DNA of 64,000 nucleotides from Diadophis punctatus similis (lineage: Eukaryota; Chordata; Lepidosauria; Squamata; Dipsadidae), in NCBI GenBank assembly GCA_023053685.1, contig JALIGW010000003.1, positions 50,549,996 to 50,613,995 of the forward strand. The letters are read 5' to 3'. The notes under the pieces are model-generated. The model was given only the letters and a program-made list of their open reading frames with translations, searched no databases and had not been told where the DNA came from. A program made the translations under genes and the position numbers. Below, piece after piece: positions 10,695 through 21,095 of the stretch; the first letter of the stretch is position 1; each line of letters opens with the position of its first letter.

Positions 10695-11679
10695 TAAGGT
10701 GACCAGACGTCCCGATTTTGGCGGGACAGACCCGCTTTTTAATGATTTGTCCCGCGTCCCGCCCGTCCTCTAAAAAGTCCCGATTTTTTGAAAGAATGCA
10801 CGACTAGGGCATTCTTTCCAAAAATCGGCCTGAAAGGGCGGCGTGCGAGATTGGGGGGAGTTAAACTTTCGGCGGGCACGGCTTTGCAAGGGCTCTTCGC
10901 AGTTTACAAGCCGCCGGGTATGCACTGGAGGGCGGTGAAGGACACGGTGGAGAGGTGCCTGATGCAGCCCCGCCCTCTCAAAACGGCCGGCGTTGCGGTG
11001 GGCGGGGCGGCCCGAGCGAAGGAGTCGCATCCAAGATGGCCCTCGGGCCGGCGCTGGCTCAGCCGGCTGGGGCCGCCGCCGCAGCCTTCCCGCCGCCGGG
11101 GCAGCCGGGACTGGGGGCCCAGCCGCTGGGGCAGCAGCAGCTGCAGCAGCAGGCCTCTCAGCTCGGGCCGGCCGTGGGCGGCGTTGGCGGCGGGCGGGTG
11201 TCCCGCGTTGACTCCTCCTCCAGAGGAGCCGCCGCCGGAGGAGTCAACGCGGGACGCCCGCCCGCCGCCAATGCCGCCCACGGCCGGCCCGAGCTGAGAG
11301 GCCTGCTGCTGCTGCTGCTGCTGCTGCCCCTGCGACTGGGCCCAACCTGGCCGTCCTCGAGTGCCTGCAGGACGTGCGCGAGGTCAGTGGGCGGCGCAGG
11401 ACCCCCGGGCGGGCGGGGGGGGGGAGGGAGGAGGAGAGCCAATAGACGCTGGGGGCTGCTCCCCTTCCCAAGCCACTGCCGGCTCCCGAAGGGGAGGCGG
11501 GAGGCGAGGAAAGGCCTCCCGCCTCCCCCCCCACCTGGACGCCGACATTAGCCGTCTTTTGCCCTCTGCGCATGCGCAGCGTTCTGCGCATGCGCAGAGG
11601 GCAAAACTCAAATGGCGGCGTCCAGGCGGCCCCGCCCCCCGTCGGTGTCCTGCTTAAAAAAAAAAATCTGGTCACTTTA
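10695..11679. mobile_element. 985-bp non-autonomous DNA transposon carrying host exon sequence
   Basis: Terminal inverted repeats TAAGGTGACCAGA and TCTGGTCACTTTA are flanked by the exact 8-bp TSD CCATATAG (10687-10694 and 11680-11687), consistent with a hAT-like element. There is no transposase. The interior is extremely GC/CpG-rich and contains a TRUB2-like exon piece (10890-10967), a CpG-island-like start of a second gene with a Gln-rich coding-like segment (ATG at 11035), a long inverted repeat (about 11140-11320) and a hairpin with two TGCGCATGCGCA palindromes (11567-11578 and 11585-11596). Confidence 0.75.
10890..10967 (+). pseudogene. captured TRUB2 exon 1 fragment
   Basis: The plus frame reads GLFAVYKPPGMHWRAVKDTV and continues ERCLMQ. 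From memory, human TRUB2 starts near-identically (GLFAVYKPPG then W...DTVE). GLFAVYKPPG is the N-terminal TruB pseudouridine synthase motif and distinguishes TRUB2 from TRUB1. No other TRUB2 exon follows; the similarity ends after about 26 codons inside the transposon, so this is a captured, non-functional fragment. Confidence 0.7.
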
Positions 11680-11759
11680 CCATATAGGGCTTTAAAGGTA
11701 ATCACCAACACAACGCTATCTCATTATGCAGTGGAGTTGAGTCTTTAGTAATCTATTGG

Positions 11760-14044
11760 GGGTTGCAGCTTGGATGTTTGAGAGAAAGATTCCAACAGGC
11801 CTTCTCTCTCATCTATACTATAGCTTTTATCACTTCAGAGTCACCTCAAGCCAGCTGCTCTCTGCATTAAACCATTGATGCACTGAATGTTTTGCAAATC
11901 CCTAGTACATCCGTATTAACTCATCATGAGGTTCCCTTTTGGGCACAGTGCAGAAAAGGAATAAGAAATAGTATGCAAAAGAAATAAAAGACATGAGATA
12001 AAACAAAAGAAAATGAAATGTAGCTATATTTATACCACTATATTTACTGCAATTTATACCACTATATCTACTGCACCTACTACACCTATCAGAGAAAGGG
12101 AAAGAGAGAGGGAGAGGAGTGCTAAAAGAATGGCAATACAAAGGTGAGAAATGAACTCACTTGGTCATACAAAAGAAAAGAGGTTTGAAAAATATGGAGG
12201 AAAATTACATGGGTTGAGGGGAAGGGAAAGAAAATGGTGGTTGGATGTAGCTGATAAGATCAGTAAAAATCTTATCTGAAGCTTTTTTCATTCATTTCCC
12301 ATTAACATGCTGAAAAGCAAAATTCTGGTCTGCCAAAAAGCAGTGCTGCACTTCCCAATTTTTTATCATTTTCACTTGTACCCTTTCAATCAAAAGCTGA
12401 GCTCCTTCCTTTGTCCCTTTTATCAGTTAAATTTAGAAGCTACATTTCCATTGAGTGAAACGGATGTTCAGAATTCCAGGAAATAACTCTGGGGCTCTAA
12501 GCAGTAGACTTGGGTCCCACATGTTTAGCTTAATAGAAGTCCTGATTTCATGAAAAAAATAAATTAGGATATATCACAAATAACAGAAGCACAACCGAAG
12601 AGTGCAAATAAGAAACCCAATATTTATTTAGATGTTCTGTTCCTAGAAAAGAGGCAATGTAGGAAGATAATATTCTTTAGCTGTTAATCCTTTTACTTTG
12701 GACAAATTAAACAATTTTCTTTGCCAATAGTCTTCTACTATCAGCCAGACATAATGTCTAGAGCATTATCTGCAGCTCTATTACAAATAGCAATGTTGAC
12801 ATACCCAGTAACCATTTACAGTGTTTTTCTTTCCCCACCTACCTGACACTATACAACCTGTCTGCAATACCCACCATTGGCCTAACATTCCTCATCCATT
12901 CAAACATGGTCTTTTCTCTCTTCCTGCACTCAAGAAAATAATATTGAGAAGGGCAGGATGCCATGTTCAGAAAATATGTAGGAAAAAATGTATTATGCCT
13001 TCCTGCTGCAGGATTCAAAACCTGTTACACTCTTAACCATTGAGGTCATCTGATGGAAATCCCAAAAGTGCTTTACAAAAAGCAAGTGAACTTTCTTAAG
13101 GTTTTTTTTCCCGTCTTGAAAACGTTTTGCTTCTCATCCATGAACCCCAAAAAACTAACAAAGCCCAGTTGCATTTTGAAAAGCATCTTTGGGACAACCA
13201 TAACCTGGATGATTGAGAATCTCTGTAGATAGTCTAATGGAAAGTGATGAAGAATCAAAGTTGTGTCCTTCAGGAGCAAGTCAAGATGTTGACTAGGACA
13301 CAATTGTGCTTTTTTTACTTCTTCATTTACATCCTCCTACCTACCCCAATAGAAAATTCTTAATCATCTGCAGAAATTAAATTCCATGTATAGAATTCCA
13401 AACAAAGTCATACGCTACCTTTTCCCTGGTGAATCTTGCCGTTGTTCTGCTCCGTCCGCTGAGAAACCTGGGACTCCTGATGTTTGCTCTGATGGGTCTT
13501 ACCTCCCAACTCTGCACTGACCACTGGTGTAAGTTAATTTTCATCCCAGATCTCTCCACCCAGAAGGGGTTGGGAGAAAGGAAATAGCTGGGGAAGAGCC
13601 AACTACAGGCGTGTCATTGGAGATATTCATAGGATTAGGCTTTGTACTTACCACTGCCTGCCTCCCAGCTGTACTTGTTTTTTCTCTCAGACTCATCACA
13701 TACAGAAGTGAAAGAAATACTGTGCAGCACCAGGCAGTGTATGTAAGAAAATATAGCTTTGAAGGAGGGCAGCAACTACTTCCTAATATTTTCCAATATA
13801 TGAAGAAAAATGCTAAGACATGTTAACCAGCCTCACTATGAAGCAAAGGAGGCACCTGTTATACAGTAAATGTTTCAGAAAAGGCAGTTTGTCTAGCAGA
13901 ACATCGTCATGTGGACATTTTATTCCAGGTGCAAGTATAAAAATAACCCTGCCTGATGAAAAAAGAAATATGTAGGACAGGAAAACTTATTTTTTATTAT
14001 TAATTTAATATTTATTGGCCACCCATCTTATCACAGGGTAATTC
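11760..14044. other. intergenic, nothing recognised
   Basis: AT-rich DNA upstream of SELENOP2. No conserved exon was found. Short ORFs such as 13073-13303 (minus) and 12821-13036 (plus) have no recognisable similarity. A fragment of a repeat (tttattggccacccatcttatc) is at about 14012-14035. Unseen 5' UTR exons of SELENOP2 could lie here. Confidence 0.4.
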
Positions 14045-14356
14045 CAGAGGTTGGTTCCTCCCGGTTCAGACCGGTTCTATGGAACCGGTATTAACTTGGC
14101 GGCCTGGATTGCTGGAACCGGCAGCGACCCAGGCTTGCCACGCCCCCAAACTGGTTCTCTCAGCGGCGCCGTAGGCAGCACCATCTTGTTTTTTGCTTCT
14201 GCGCATATGCAGAAGCTGTTTTTATGCTTCTGCACATGCGCAGAAGCTGTTTTTTTAGCACTGTGCATGTGCACATGTGCAGCGCACAATGCCCTCGCAC
14301 CCACGTGGCGCGTCAAGGAGCGAACCGGCAGCGAGGTAAGCCAGAACCCACCCCTG
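14045..14356. mobile_element. 312-bp non-autonomous hAT element
   Basis: Ends are CAGAGGTTGG... and ...CCCACCCCTG. Flanks GGTAATTC (14037-14044) and GGTAACTC (14357-14364) form an 8-bp TSD with one mismatch. The interior contains ccggttcagaccggttc and a hairpin of gcttctgcgcatatgcagaagc type. The ends are related to the 332-bp palindrome at 44834-45165. Confidence 0.75.
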
Positions 14357-14829
14357 GGTAACTCTAAAATGAATCAATAAAAAGCCCTTCCTTTGCATTC
14401 CAAGTTCTCGTTTTCTCTGAAACATTTGGAGAGGCAGATGGAATACTGAATAATTCTAAAATCCTGTAATTGCAGGATATAATTCCATCTATTTCTAATA
14501 ATGAAGAAATAGTGTAGCTCCTTTGGAGCCAAAACAGCATCACCTAGGCATAAAGAAATTATGCTTCCCTGTGAAGATCAGCCTGGTTTCCTCTTTGTTG
14601 GGTTTCTACAAGTTCCTAAAGACTGAGCTTCCTTGGAGAGACTTTTCCTGATTTGAGGAGTTGCCATCTTTTATCTTATTCCTATTCTTGTACTACCGGT
14701 AGTGATGTATTTTTATTTTGGTTTCTGATAAGTGAGCTTACATCTGCATACAGATATGTCTAATAAATAAAATCCATTTGTTAAGTCCCAAAGCAGAGGA
14801 GCCAATTGTCTTCATACCATGCTTCAGAA

Positions 14830-14964
14830 CAGGGGTCTCCAACCTTGGCAACTTTAAGACTTGTGGACTTTAACTCCTAGAGTTCCTCAGCCAGCTTTGC
14901 TGGCTGAGGAATTCTGGGAGTTGAAATCCACAAGTCTTAAAGTTGCCAAGGTTGGAGACCCCTG
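14830..14964. mobile_element. 135-bp palindromic hAT MITE
   Basis: Near-perfect inverted repeat beginning CAGGGGTCTCCAACCTTGGC, flanked by the exact 8-bp TSD CTTCAGAA (14822-14829 and 14965-14972). Same family as 27428-27533 and close to 3344-3478. Confidence 0.85.
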
Positions 14965-14972
14965 CTTCAGAA

Positions 14973-16480
14973 CATGCTTCAGTTTTTCAGAAATCCAATC
15001 TGGCCAAATCTGGGAAACAGATATTGAATATTAGCTTGTGCTATCTAAGCTGGTACATTTACTACTCATTTTCATAATAAATTGAAGTGACTCTATACTA
15101 GGCACCATCCTACACTGAAAAATCATTTCTTAATACTCTGAGTGCTGCTTGATACTAAAATCTACTAAAGCTAGAGTCTCTGAAATACTCAAAGATTTGT
15201 TTTGTTTTGGTAGAGCAAACTATGTGAACCCAGCCACTATAGTCAATAATCAATGCTTTATGGTTTAGTGCAGTGTGTGATTCCAGTCCAAAGGTGGCCA
15301 GTTGGTGCAGAGATTCATGCTGAACTGGCCTTGAAAGTCAGTTATTTTATTTTTAGGGTACTATTCAACTGAAGAACAATAATGTACAAATCAAATAAAG
15401 TGAATAACCAAGCTCCACGACAAACTTTGTTACTGCATGCACACCACCATTTACCTGCTCTATGTACAGATCTTTAATATACTTGTTTAAATCCCAAAGT
15501 ATGTCACTCTAAATTATTTTAACGTAGTTGAAATAATTTATAGAGGAATATTATCATGTGAATGCAGCCATTGAGAAAGTATTTGTTTTACGGTCATTTT
15601 ATTGGGGCTCCTAGATACTAACTTCTGTAACCCATCCTGGCTTCAGTCAATTGAAGCTTTTAAATAAATAAAGTCCTCACCACCAGTAATTGGGATTGGG
15701 AAGTCCACCACTAAACGACACAGATTAAGGAGCAATGTCATTGGACCATGTCAATTTATGATGGCAGTTCTGGCAGTCCCAGTTGCGATCATTAGGCAAA
15801 TCCTGTGCAGTTGCAATGTCCTATGGTCCCATGATTGCCATTTGCAACCTCCTGATGGCTTCCCCATTGACTCTGGTTGTTGAAAATTCAACTTTGGGAA
15901 CAACTATAATCACAGCTCAGCTTTTCCCCAAGTGTGCTCACTCAGTTCAGTGTACTCTAGGGTCTCTCATCTGCAGACGAAATACTCATTGCTAGCATCC
16001 TATTATCTAGAAAGTGTTTGCTGTAAAAAGAGTAAAAAAAAACCCAAGAGTCAAAAGCAATAATGAGTGAAATGTATTAAGCAACAACAGATCCAAAAGT
16101 GCCTTTAAAAATAAATGCTTAAAGGAGATTAGGAGGTCAGCATTATGTTACCACCAAGTCTCATAAGCCAGAGATTTATGCAAGAAAGCAGTGGCATCTG
16201 CTCTGAAAGGAACAACAGGCTCATAGATTTATTTGTGAAGTAATAGTGCTAATGCCCCAAAACACATTGAGTGATTTTTCTTATCACCGAAAATAAGTGA
16301 TACCTATATTTTAAAATATAATACTTTAGGACTAGGATGTGAGGCCACAAAGAGCATTTCTGACCTTCCCTTCATCTATGCATTTCAAAAATACAACCAG
16401 ATATCTGATTTTTATTTTTTCCTGCTTCTGCCTTGCTCTAGCAAGTTTACCAGTAGAATATTCTGAGATTAAAGTTAGAG
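14973..16480. other. intergenic, no gene recognised
   Basis: No exon recognised. About 15680-15960 resembles an old copy of an interspersed repeat of the 3976-4364 type (ccatgattgccatttgcaacc, gcttccccattgactctgg). The rest is AT-rich. Confidence 0.4.
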
Positions 16481-16484
16481 GTAG

Positions 16485-16800
16485 CCCTCAATTTATAATC
16501 ACAATTGGAACCAGAATTTCCGTTGCTAAGCAAGGCAATATATTAAGTGAATCATGACCAATTGTATGATTTTTTTCTATGGTTGGTAAGTGAATCACTG
16601 CAGTTATTAATTGAATCATGGGATTATTAATTGAATTCAGCTTCCCCATTGACTGCTTGTCATAAGCTGAGAAGATCGCAAATGACAATCTATGGTGCTG
16701 GAACACTGCAATTGTCTAAATAAATACCTGTTGCCAAGCGCTCTAATTTTGATCACATGACTGTGGGGATGTTGTGACTGTTGTGTGAGGACTGGTCATA
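16485..16800. repeat. diverged copy of the TA-flanked MITE
   Basis: Shares gttgctaag..., cttccccattgac and gatcacatgac...tgtggggatg phrases with the element at 3976-4364. It is followed by an AT-rich palindromic tract (about 16820-16866). Confidence 0.55.
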
Positions 16801-16867
16801 AGTCTTTTCTTTTCAATTCATATTATATTATAATATTATAATATGATATTATATATCATATTATAAG

Positions 16868-17641
16868 CAACTGCGTTCTCTTCGCTGACAATGTAAAACT
16901 ATTCAACACTACCGACAATACTGCTACCCTTCAAAAAGACCTTGACTATGTGTCAGAATGGTCAAACAAGTGGCAATTTCAAATCTCAACCAACAAATGC
17001 TATGTCTTATACATTGGCAAAAAAAATCAGAACACAAAATACAAACTGGATGGATACGAGCTTGTAGATGACCCTCACTCTGTTAAGGACCTTGGAGTAC
17101 TCATCTCTAATGATCTAAGTGCCAGAGCCCATTGCAACAGCATTGCCAAAAAGGCATTAAGAGTGGTTAATCTAATCTTGTGTAGCTTCTTCTCTGGTAA
17201 TATTGTACTTTTAACTAGAGCGTACAAAACATTTGCTAGACCAATTCTTGAATACAGCTCATCTGTCTGGAACCCGCACTGCATATCGGACGTTAATACA
17301 ATTGAAAATGCCCAGAGATATTTCACGAGAAGAGTCCTCCACTCCTCTGTTCGCAACATAATACCTTATGCCACCAGACTTGAAATTTTGGGCTTAGACA
17401 ATTTAGAATTACGCCGCTTTAGGTCTGACCTAAGTGTAGTACATAAAATTATCTGCTACAATGTCCCACCCGTCAATGACTACTTCAGCTTCAACCTCAA
17501 CAATACACGAGCACACAATAGATACAAACTCAAGGTAATCTGCTCCAAACTCGATTGCAGAAAATATGACTTCAGCAACAGAGTGGTCAATGCCTGGAAT
17601 ACACTACCTGACTCTGTGGTTTCGTCCCCAAACCCCCAAAA
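16868..17641 (+). mobile_element. CR1/L3-like LINE, reverse transcriptase C-terminal part, interrupted by the ERV
   Basis: The plus frame at 16950-17641 encodes the end of a Jockey/CR1-type LINE ORF2: WQFQISTNKC, DLGVLISNDL, FARPILEYSSSVWNPH and the terminal FSNRVVNAWNTLPDSVV block, the usual C-terminal signature of CR1/L3 reverse transcriptases. Just upstream (from 16868) the frame also covers the region after the FADD-like box. The ERV is inserted at 17642-17645 (TSD CTTT). The same LINE resumes at 27414 in the same frame and ends with a stop, a 3' UTR and an AATAAATAAA tail near 27650-27667. Confidence 0.8.
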
Positions 17642-17645
17642 CTTT

Positions 17646-18154
17646 TGTTGTAGAATGAATCAGGACACTAAGCAAGCACTTGTACAGAAGGAAAGGTTTA
17701 TTGATATGCGCAGGTTCAAAGCAAATGCAAAGGCCTGAACCCTGAACACTAGACAAGACCAGATTCTTATACCCTGGTTTACGTATGTATTTCCTATGCC
17801 CATGTATGGTATACAATGAGGCAAACTTATCTTAAAATAAAAGAAGGAACTGGGAACAGACAGTTAAGCATATAAGACATATTAGCACAGATGTTTCCCA
17901 ACTGTGGTTTATCCTTGACATTTGTTTTAAGGAACAATACAACGGCTCACACAATACTGTAGACATAGCAAAAGCTCTTTCTCATGGTCAGCATATCTAA
18001 AAAGGATACATATATTAATTAGGGCTGACAGGGCAGTTCCTTTCTGCAGAACTAATGGATATTGAGATACGTGTTTACTTGGCTTGCCTTGTAACATTGT
18101 CCGAACTTTGTCAGGCCTGGTTTTGGGGCATAATTGATTGTAGCCCCTACTTTA
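17646..18154 (-). repeat. ERV 3' LTR
   Basis: Read on the minus strand it begins TAAAGTAGGGGC and ends CTACAACA. It carries a TATAAG box (17766-17771) and an AATAAA polyadenylation signal (17697-17702) about 65 nt further on, so R is short. The env stop codon TAA is formed by its first three bases. It appears identical to the 5' LTR. Confidence 0.92.
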
Positions 18155-20875
18155 GTCCCCCCTTTGTAACTCTGAATCACTAGACAGAAGAGTTACATAC
18201 TCAGGTTCCTGATGAGGTGATTGGCGTAAGCCTTCATATTCCCACATAGCCATTACCTGGGCAGTTGCCTTTCGTTTGGCTAAGAGAGATAAACTGTTAG
18301 TAATAGCTTTGACTAATATTGGCAAAACACAGGGAAGAATAATACAACCAGCAGCTATAAGTCCTATCAAGGCTACAATTGCTTGTAGGCCAGGGAGCTT
18401 AGGAAACCACTGGCCAAAAATATCTTTCAAATTCAGGCCTTTCCAGGTTTGAACTGGAACATGAGCAATTTTAACCATTTTATTAGTAATTTCTTGGATA
18501 ACATGTCCACTGTCATCTATTTCAACACAACAGTTAGAAAGATTAAATTTTCCACATACACCTCCTTCTTTGGCTAATAGATAATCTAAAGCTAAGCGAT
18601 TTTGCATGATATACGTGCGGGATTTAACTCCCTCCACAGCTAATTTTGTTAAGCCTAACACCGTTTCATTAGTAATTATTTCAATAACAGCCTGCAATCT
18701 AATTAGACGATTCAGCATATATATAGGGGTTCTATAACCATAGGTACCATCTTCGGCCCAAGTAGCGGGACCATAGACTTGAATAATTCTCTCTGGGGGC
18801 CATTCATCATCTTTCCAGGTACCTATTTTTAGGTTGTCAATTATGGAAGTATCTATGGCCCTTTCAGTACGAATGTTTCCCACTTCATCATATACAGGGA
18901 TACCCAATACCTGTCGATGGCGAAGGGGCAAAAGGAAAAAGCCAGGTCTGATAAGACCCAAAACACAGGAACCACACCAATTAGAAGGTAATTGGCTATA
19001 TGCATATTTACCACAAATCCAATACATACCATCTGGAGCTAACCATTTCTTGGAATAATTCTGAGGATCCAAAATATAATGTTTTAATAAGTTTACGGAT
19101 TCCAGGGCTTTTGCTTCCCAGGGTGGTATTTGACCCTTACCTGACCACCATTGACCATTATTCCAGGTGGATAGACATCTGAGAGCTCCTACCTGTTGGC
19201 ATCCAGTGGTATGGTTCCGGGTATAGCATACCGACCCAACTAAATTGGAAGTTAAAGCCCAATTCCCATCTTTACCTAGTGTAGCAGTAAGGTTACCTAC
19301 TTTCTCCATTTCAAGCACTGTAGTATAGTTCAGCTCCTGGGCTTCCCAAGGCCATTTTTCTCCCATATTGGTTCCTCCACATACAAAGCAACTGCTTACG
19401 TTTAAAATGTTTGCTACATTTCCAGCTAGCTCCACAAAGGTATTTACCACCTTTGAGGGTAATTCCTGAATGTTAAGTTTTTCTATCTCTTGATAATAGG
19501 ACCAAAACAGACTTTTCTTACGTCCTATGGAGGTAGTTTTGGTGGTGACTTCTAATTCTAGCAGCGTCCCGGGATCTGTTCCCTTCCCGTCTATTTGAAG
19601 TCCCATAACCATGGGCTGAAAAGTGCTTTTCGGGGTGAGGGATAGCAAAACAGGATTACATTCTCCTTTGTTACAGTTAGTATTAGTGGTTCCTTTTGTT
19701 AAGGCTATTTGATGGGGCCCTGTAGGTCCTTTTATCCAGGTTGCAAAAGCAACACAAGTCCAATAGGGACAATAATTGAATTCTATATTTTGACATTCAG
19801 CACTACGAGGACCATTTTTTTCTAGACACATATATTTATCATTGAACGTATAGGTACGCTCCCAAGCTAAACCTCCACAACCTCCTCTGGGAAAGCAAGC
19901 TCTGTTTATGATTGCGCAGACATCAAATTTTAAGGTAACCTGCTGATTTAGAGTGGGAGTTACTAGTCTAGTAATTTCTTCCTTTCTTCCACAAGTTTTG
20001 TGTCGGAGAATAACTTGGTAATTTGTTACTCTCGTAGCTTGTTTTGGATCATAACATTGGATTCCTTGGGAACCATTACATTGCTTATATGATGTCCCAT
20101 TAAGTGTACAATCCAAAAGGTCAAATTGTGTACAAGTGGGAGGAACTGAGGTATGATACACCAAAGTATGAGTAATAATGTTCCCTGTCATAGTAACATG
20201 GATGCATTGTTGACATTGTATGTGATTGACAATTTCTCCTAAGATTCGTTTGCGCCTTATTCGTGTCAGGGAAGTGGTTATAGAAGAGTTAGAGGCATAA
20301 GGTAGGGTATTAGTTTCACGACCAGTTCTGCGCTTACCTTTTTTACGTCTGGGTTTTGATTCTTTTATTGTATGACCAAATTCTAAGTCCATCTCAGGGA
20401 TAGAGCGGATAAGACAAATTCCTTCCCAACCTGGTTTTAACTGGTTAATATATGTTACACGTTTCCAACCCCAAAATAAAGGATTACCACAATCCAATCT
20501 AACAGGGGGTGGTAGACCTCTATATGGGGCTTGTGCACACATGCCTTTTCGCAAGATGTATCCTACAAATTGACATACCTCTGGATTCACTGACTGCCTA
20601 GTAAGGCATGTTTCCTTAACAATTGTATCAAAAGCTTGAGGGAATTGACAGGGATGTGGTAATATTCCTATCCAACATTCAGGTTGTAATGTAAGAGGAG
20701 GGTGGCCTTCACATTCCTGTCCTTGTCCCACAGTGTAAGATTGGCTGATGTGGGGCCTGTCACCTGGGAGACTCCATTGTCCCAAATTGCTAATACATAC
20801 ACTATTTCCTAACACATGATTGTTGCTTATAAAAAACAGTACAATTATGGTCATCCAAAGAGGGTCCATCTTCAT
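18152..20875 (-). CDS. env: retroviral envelope glycoprotein, 907 aa
   Basis: It starts with a hydrophobic signal peptide (residues about 6-23). Polybasic segments lie at about 173-183 and at 205-210 (RIRRKR). The ectodomain is large and Cys- and N-glycosite-rich with a CFVC (C-x-x-C) motif. Near the C-terminus are a heptad-rich stretch, a C-x7-C-C motif (VCGKFNLSNCC), a membrane span (LQAIVALIGLIAAGCIILPCVL) and a cytoplasmic tail with YVTLL. Class I ERV envelopes are usually nearer 550-700 aa and have C-x6-C-C, so this one is long and divergent. The TAA stop is the first three bases of the 3' LTR. A candidate splice acceptor for env mRNA is at about 20942-20944. No inactivating change was seen. 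Confidence 0.9.
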   Translation of the reverse strand: MKMDPLWMTIIVLFFISNNHVLGNSVCISNLGQWSLPGDRPHISQSYTVGQGQECEGHPPLTLQPECWIGILPHPCQFPQAFDTIVKETCLTRQSVNPEVCQFVGYILRKGMCAQAPYRGLPPPVRLDCGNPLFWGWKRVTYINQLKPGWEGICLIRSIPEMDLEFGHTIKESKPRRKKGKRRTGRETNTLPYASNSSITTSLTRIRRKRILGEIVNHIQCQQCIHVTMTGNIITHTLVYHTSVPPTCTQFDLLDCTLNGTSYKQCNGSQGIQCYDPKQATRVTNYQVILRHKTCGRKEEITRLVTPTLNQQVTLKFDVCAIINRACFPRGGCGGLAWERTYTFNDKYMCLEKNGPRSAECQNIEFNYCPYWTCVAFATWIKGPTGPHQIALTKGTTNTNCNKGECNPVLLSLTPKSTFQPMVMGLQIDGKGTDPGTLLELEVTTKTTSIGRKKSLFWSYYQEIEKLNIQELPSKVVNTFVELAGNVANILNVSSCFVCGGTNMGEKWPWEAQELNYTTVLEMEKVGNLTATLGKDGNWALTSNLVGSVCYTRNHTTGCQQVGALRCLSTWNNGQWWSGKGQIPPWEAKALESVNLLKHYILDPQNYSKKWLAPDGMYWICGKYAYSQLPSNWCGSCVLGLIRPGFFLLPLRHRQVLGIPVYDEVGNIRTERAIDTSIIDNLKIGTWKDDEWPPERIIQVYGPATWAEDGTYGYRTPIYMLNRLIRLQAVIEIITNETVLGLTKLAVEGVKSRTYIMQNRLALDYLLAKEGGVCGKFNLSNCCVEIDDSGHVIQEITNKMVKIAHVPVQTWKGLNLKDIFGQWFPKLPGLQAIVALIGLIAAGCIILPCVLPILVKAITNSLSLLAKRKATAQVMAMWEYEGLRQSPHQEPEYVTLLSSDSELQRGD
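18155..18165 (-). other. polypurine tract
   Basis: Minus strand AAAGGGGGGAC lies immediately before the 3' LTR and overlaps the last codons of env. It is the expected plus-strand primer. Confidence 0.8.
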
Positions 20876-21095
20876 CCTTTCTTCACCCGTGCGTAAAGAG
20901 CCAGCTTCCAGGAGTGGCCCAGCAGGGGTATATGTTCACCACTGTACGAAGAAAACCTATTGCCGGTAAGGTTTTTGCAGAGTGGCCTTGTAATAAAAGA
21001 AAGTTCCTATGTTAGAGAAAGTTCTGTCTGTGGTGGAGATTAACACATATAATGTTACCTGCAGCAAAGCATCAAAGCGGAAAGTCCTGATCGTC

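Noticed and set aside
10955..11551. 198-aa ORF in the CpG-rich element as a normal host gene
   Set aside because: It lies entirely between the inverted ends and TSD of a transposon and crosses an inverted repeat; treated as captured exon sequence, not a working gene.
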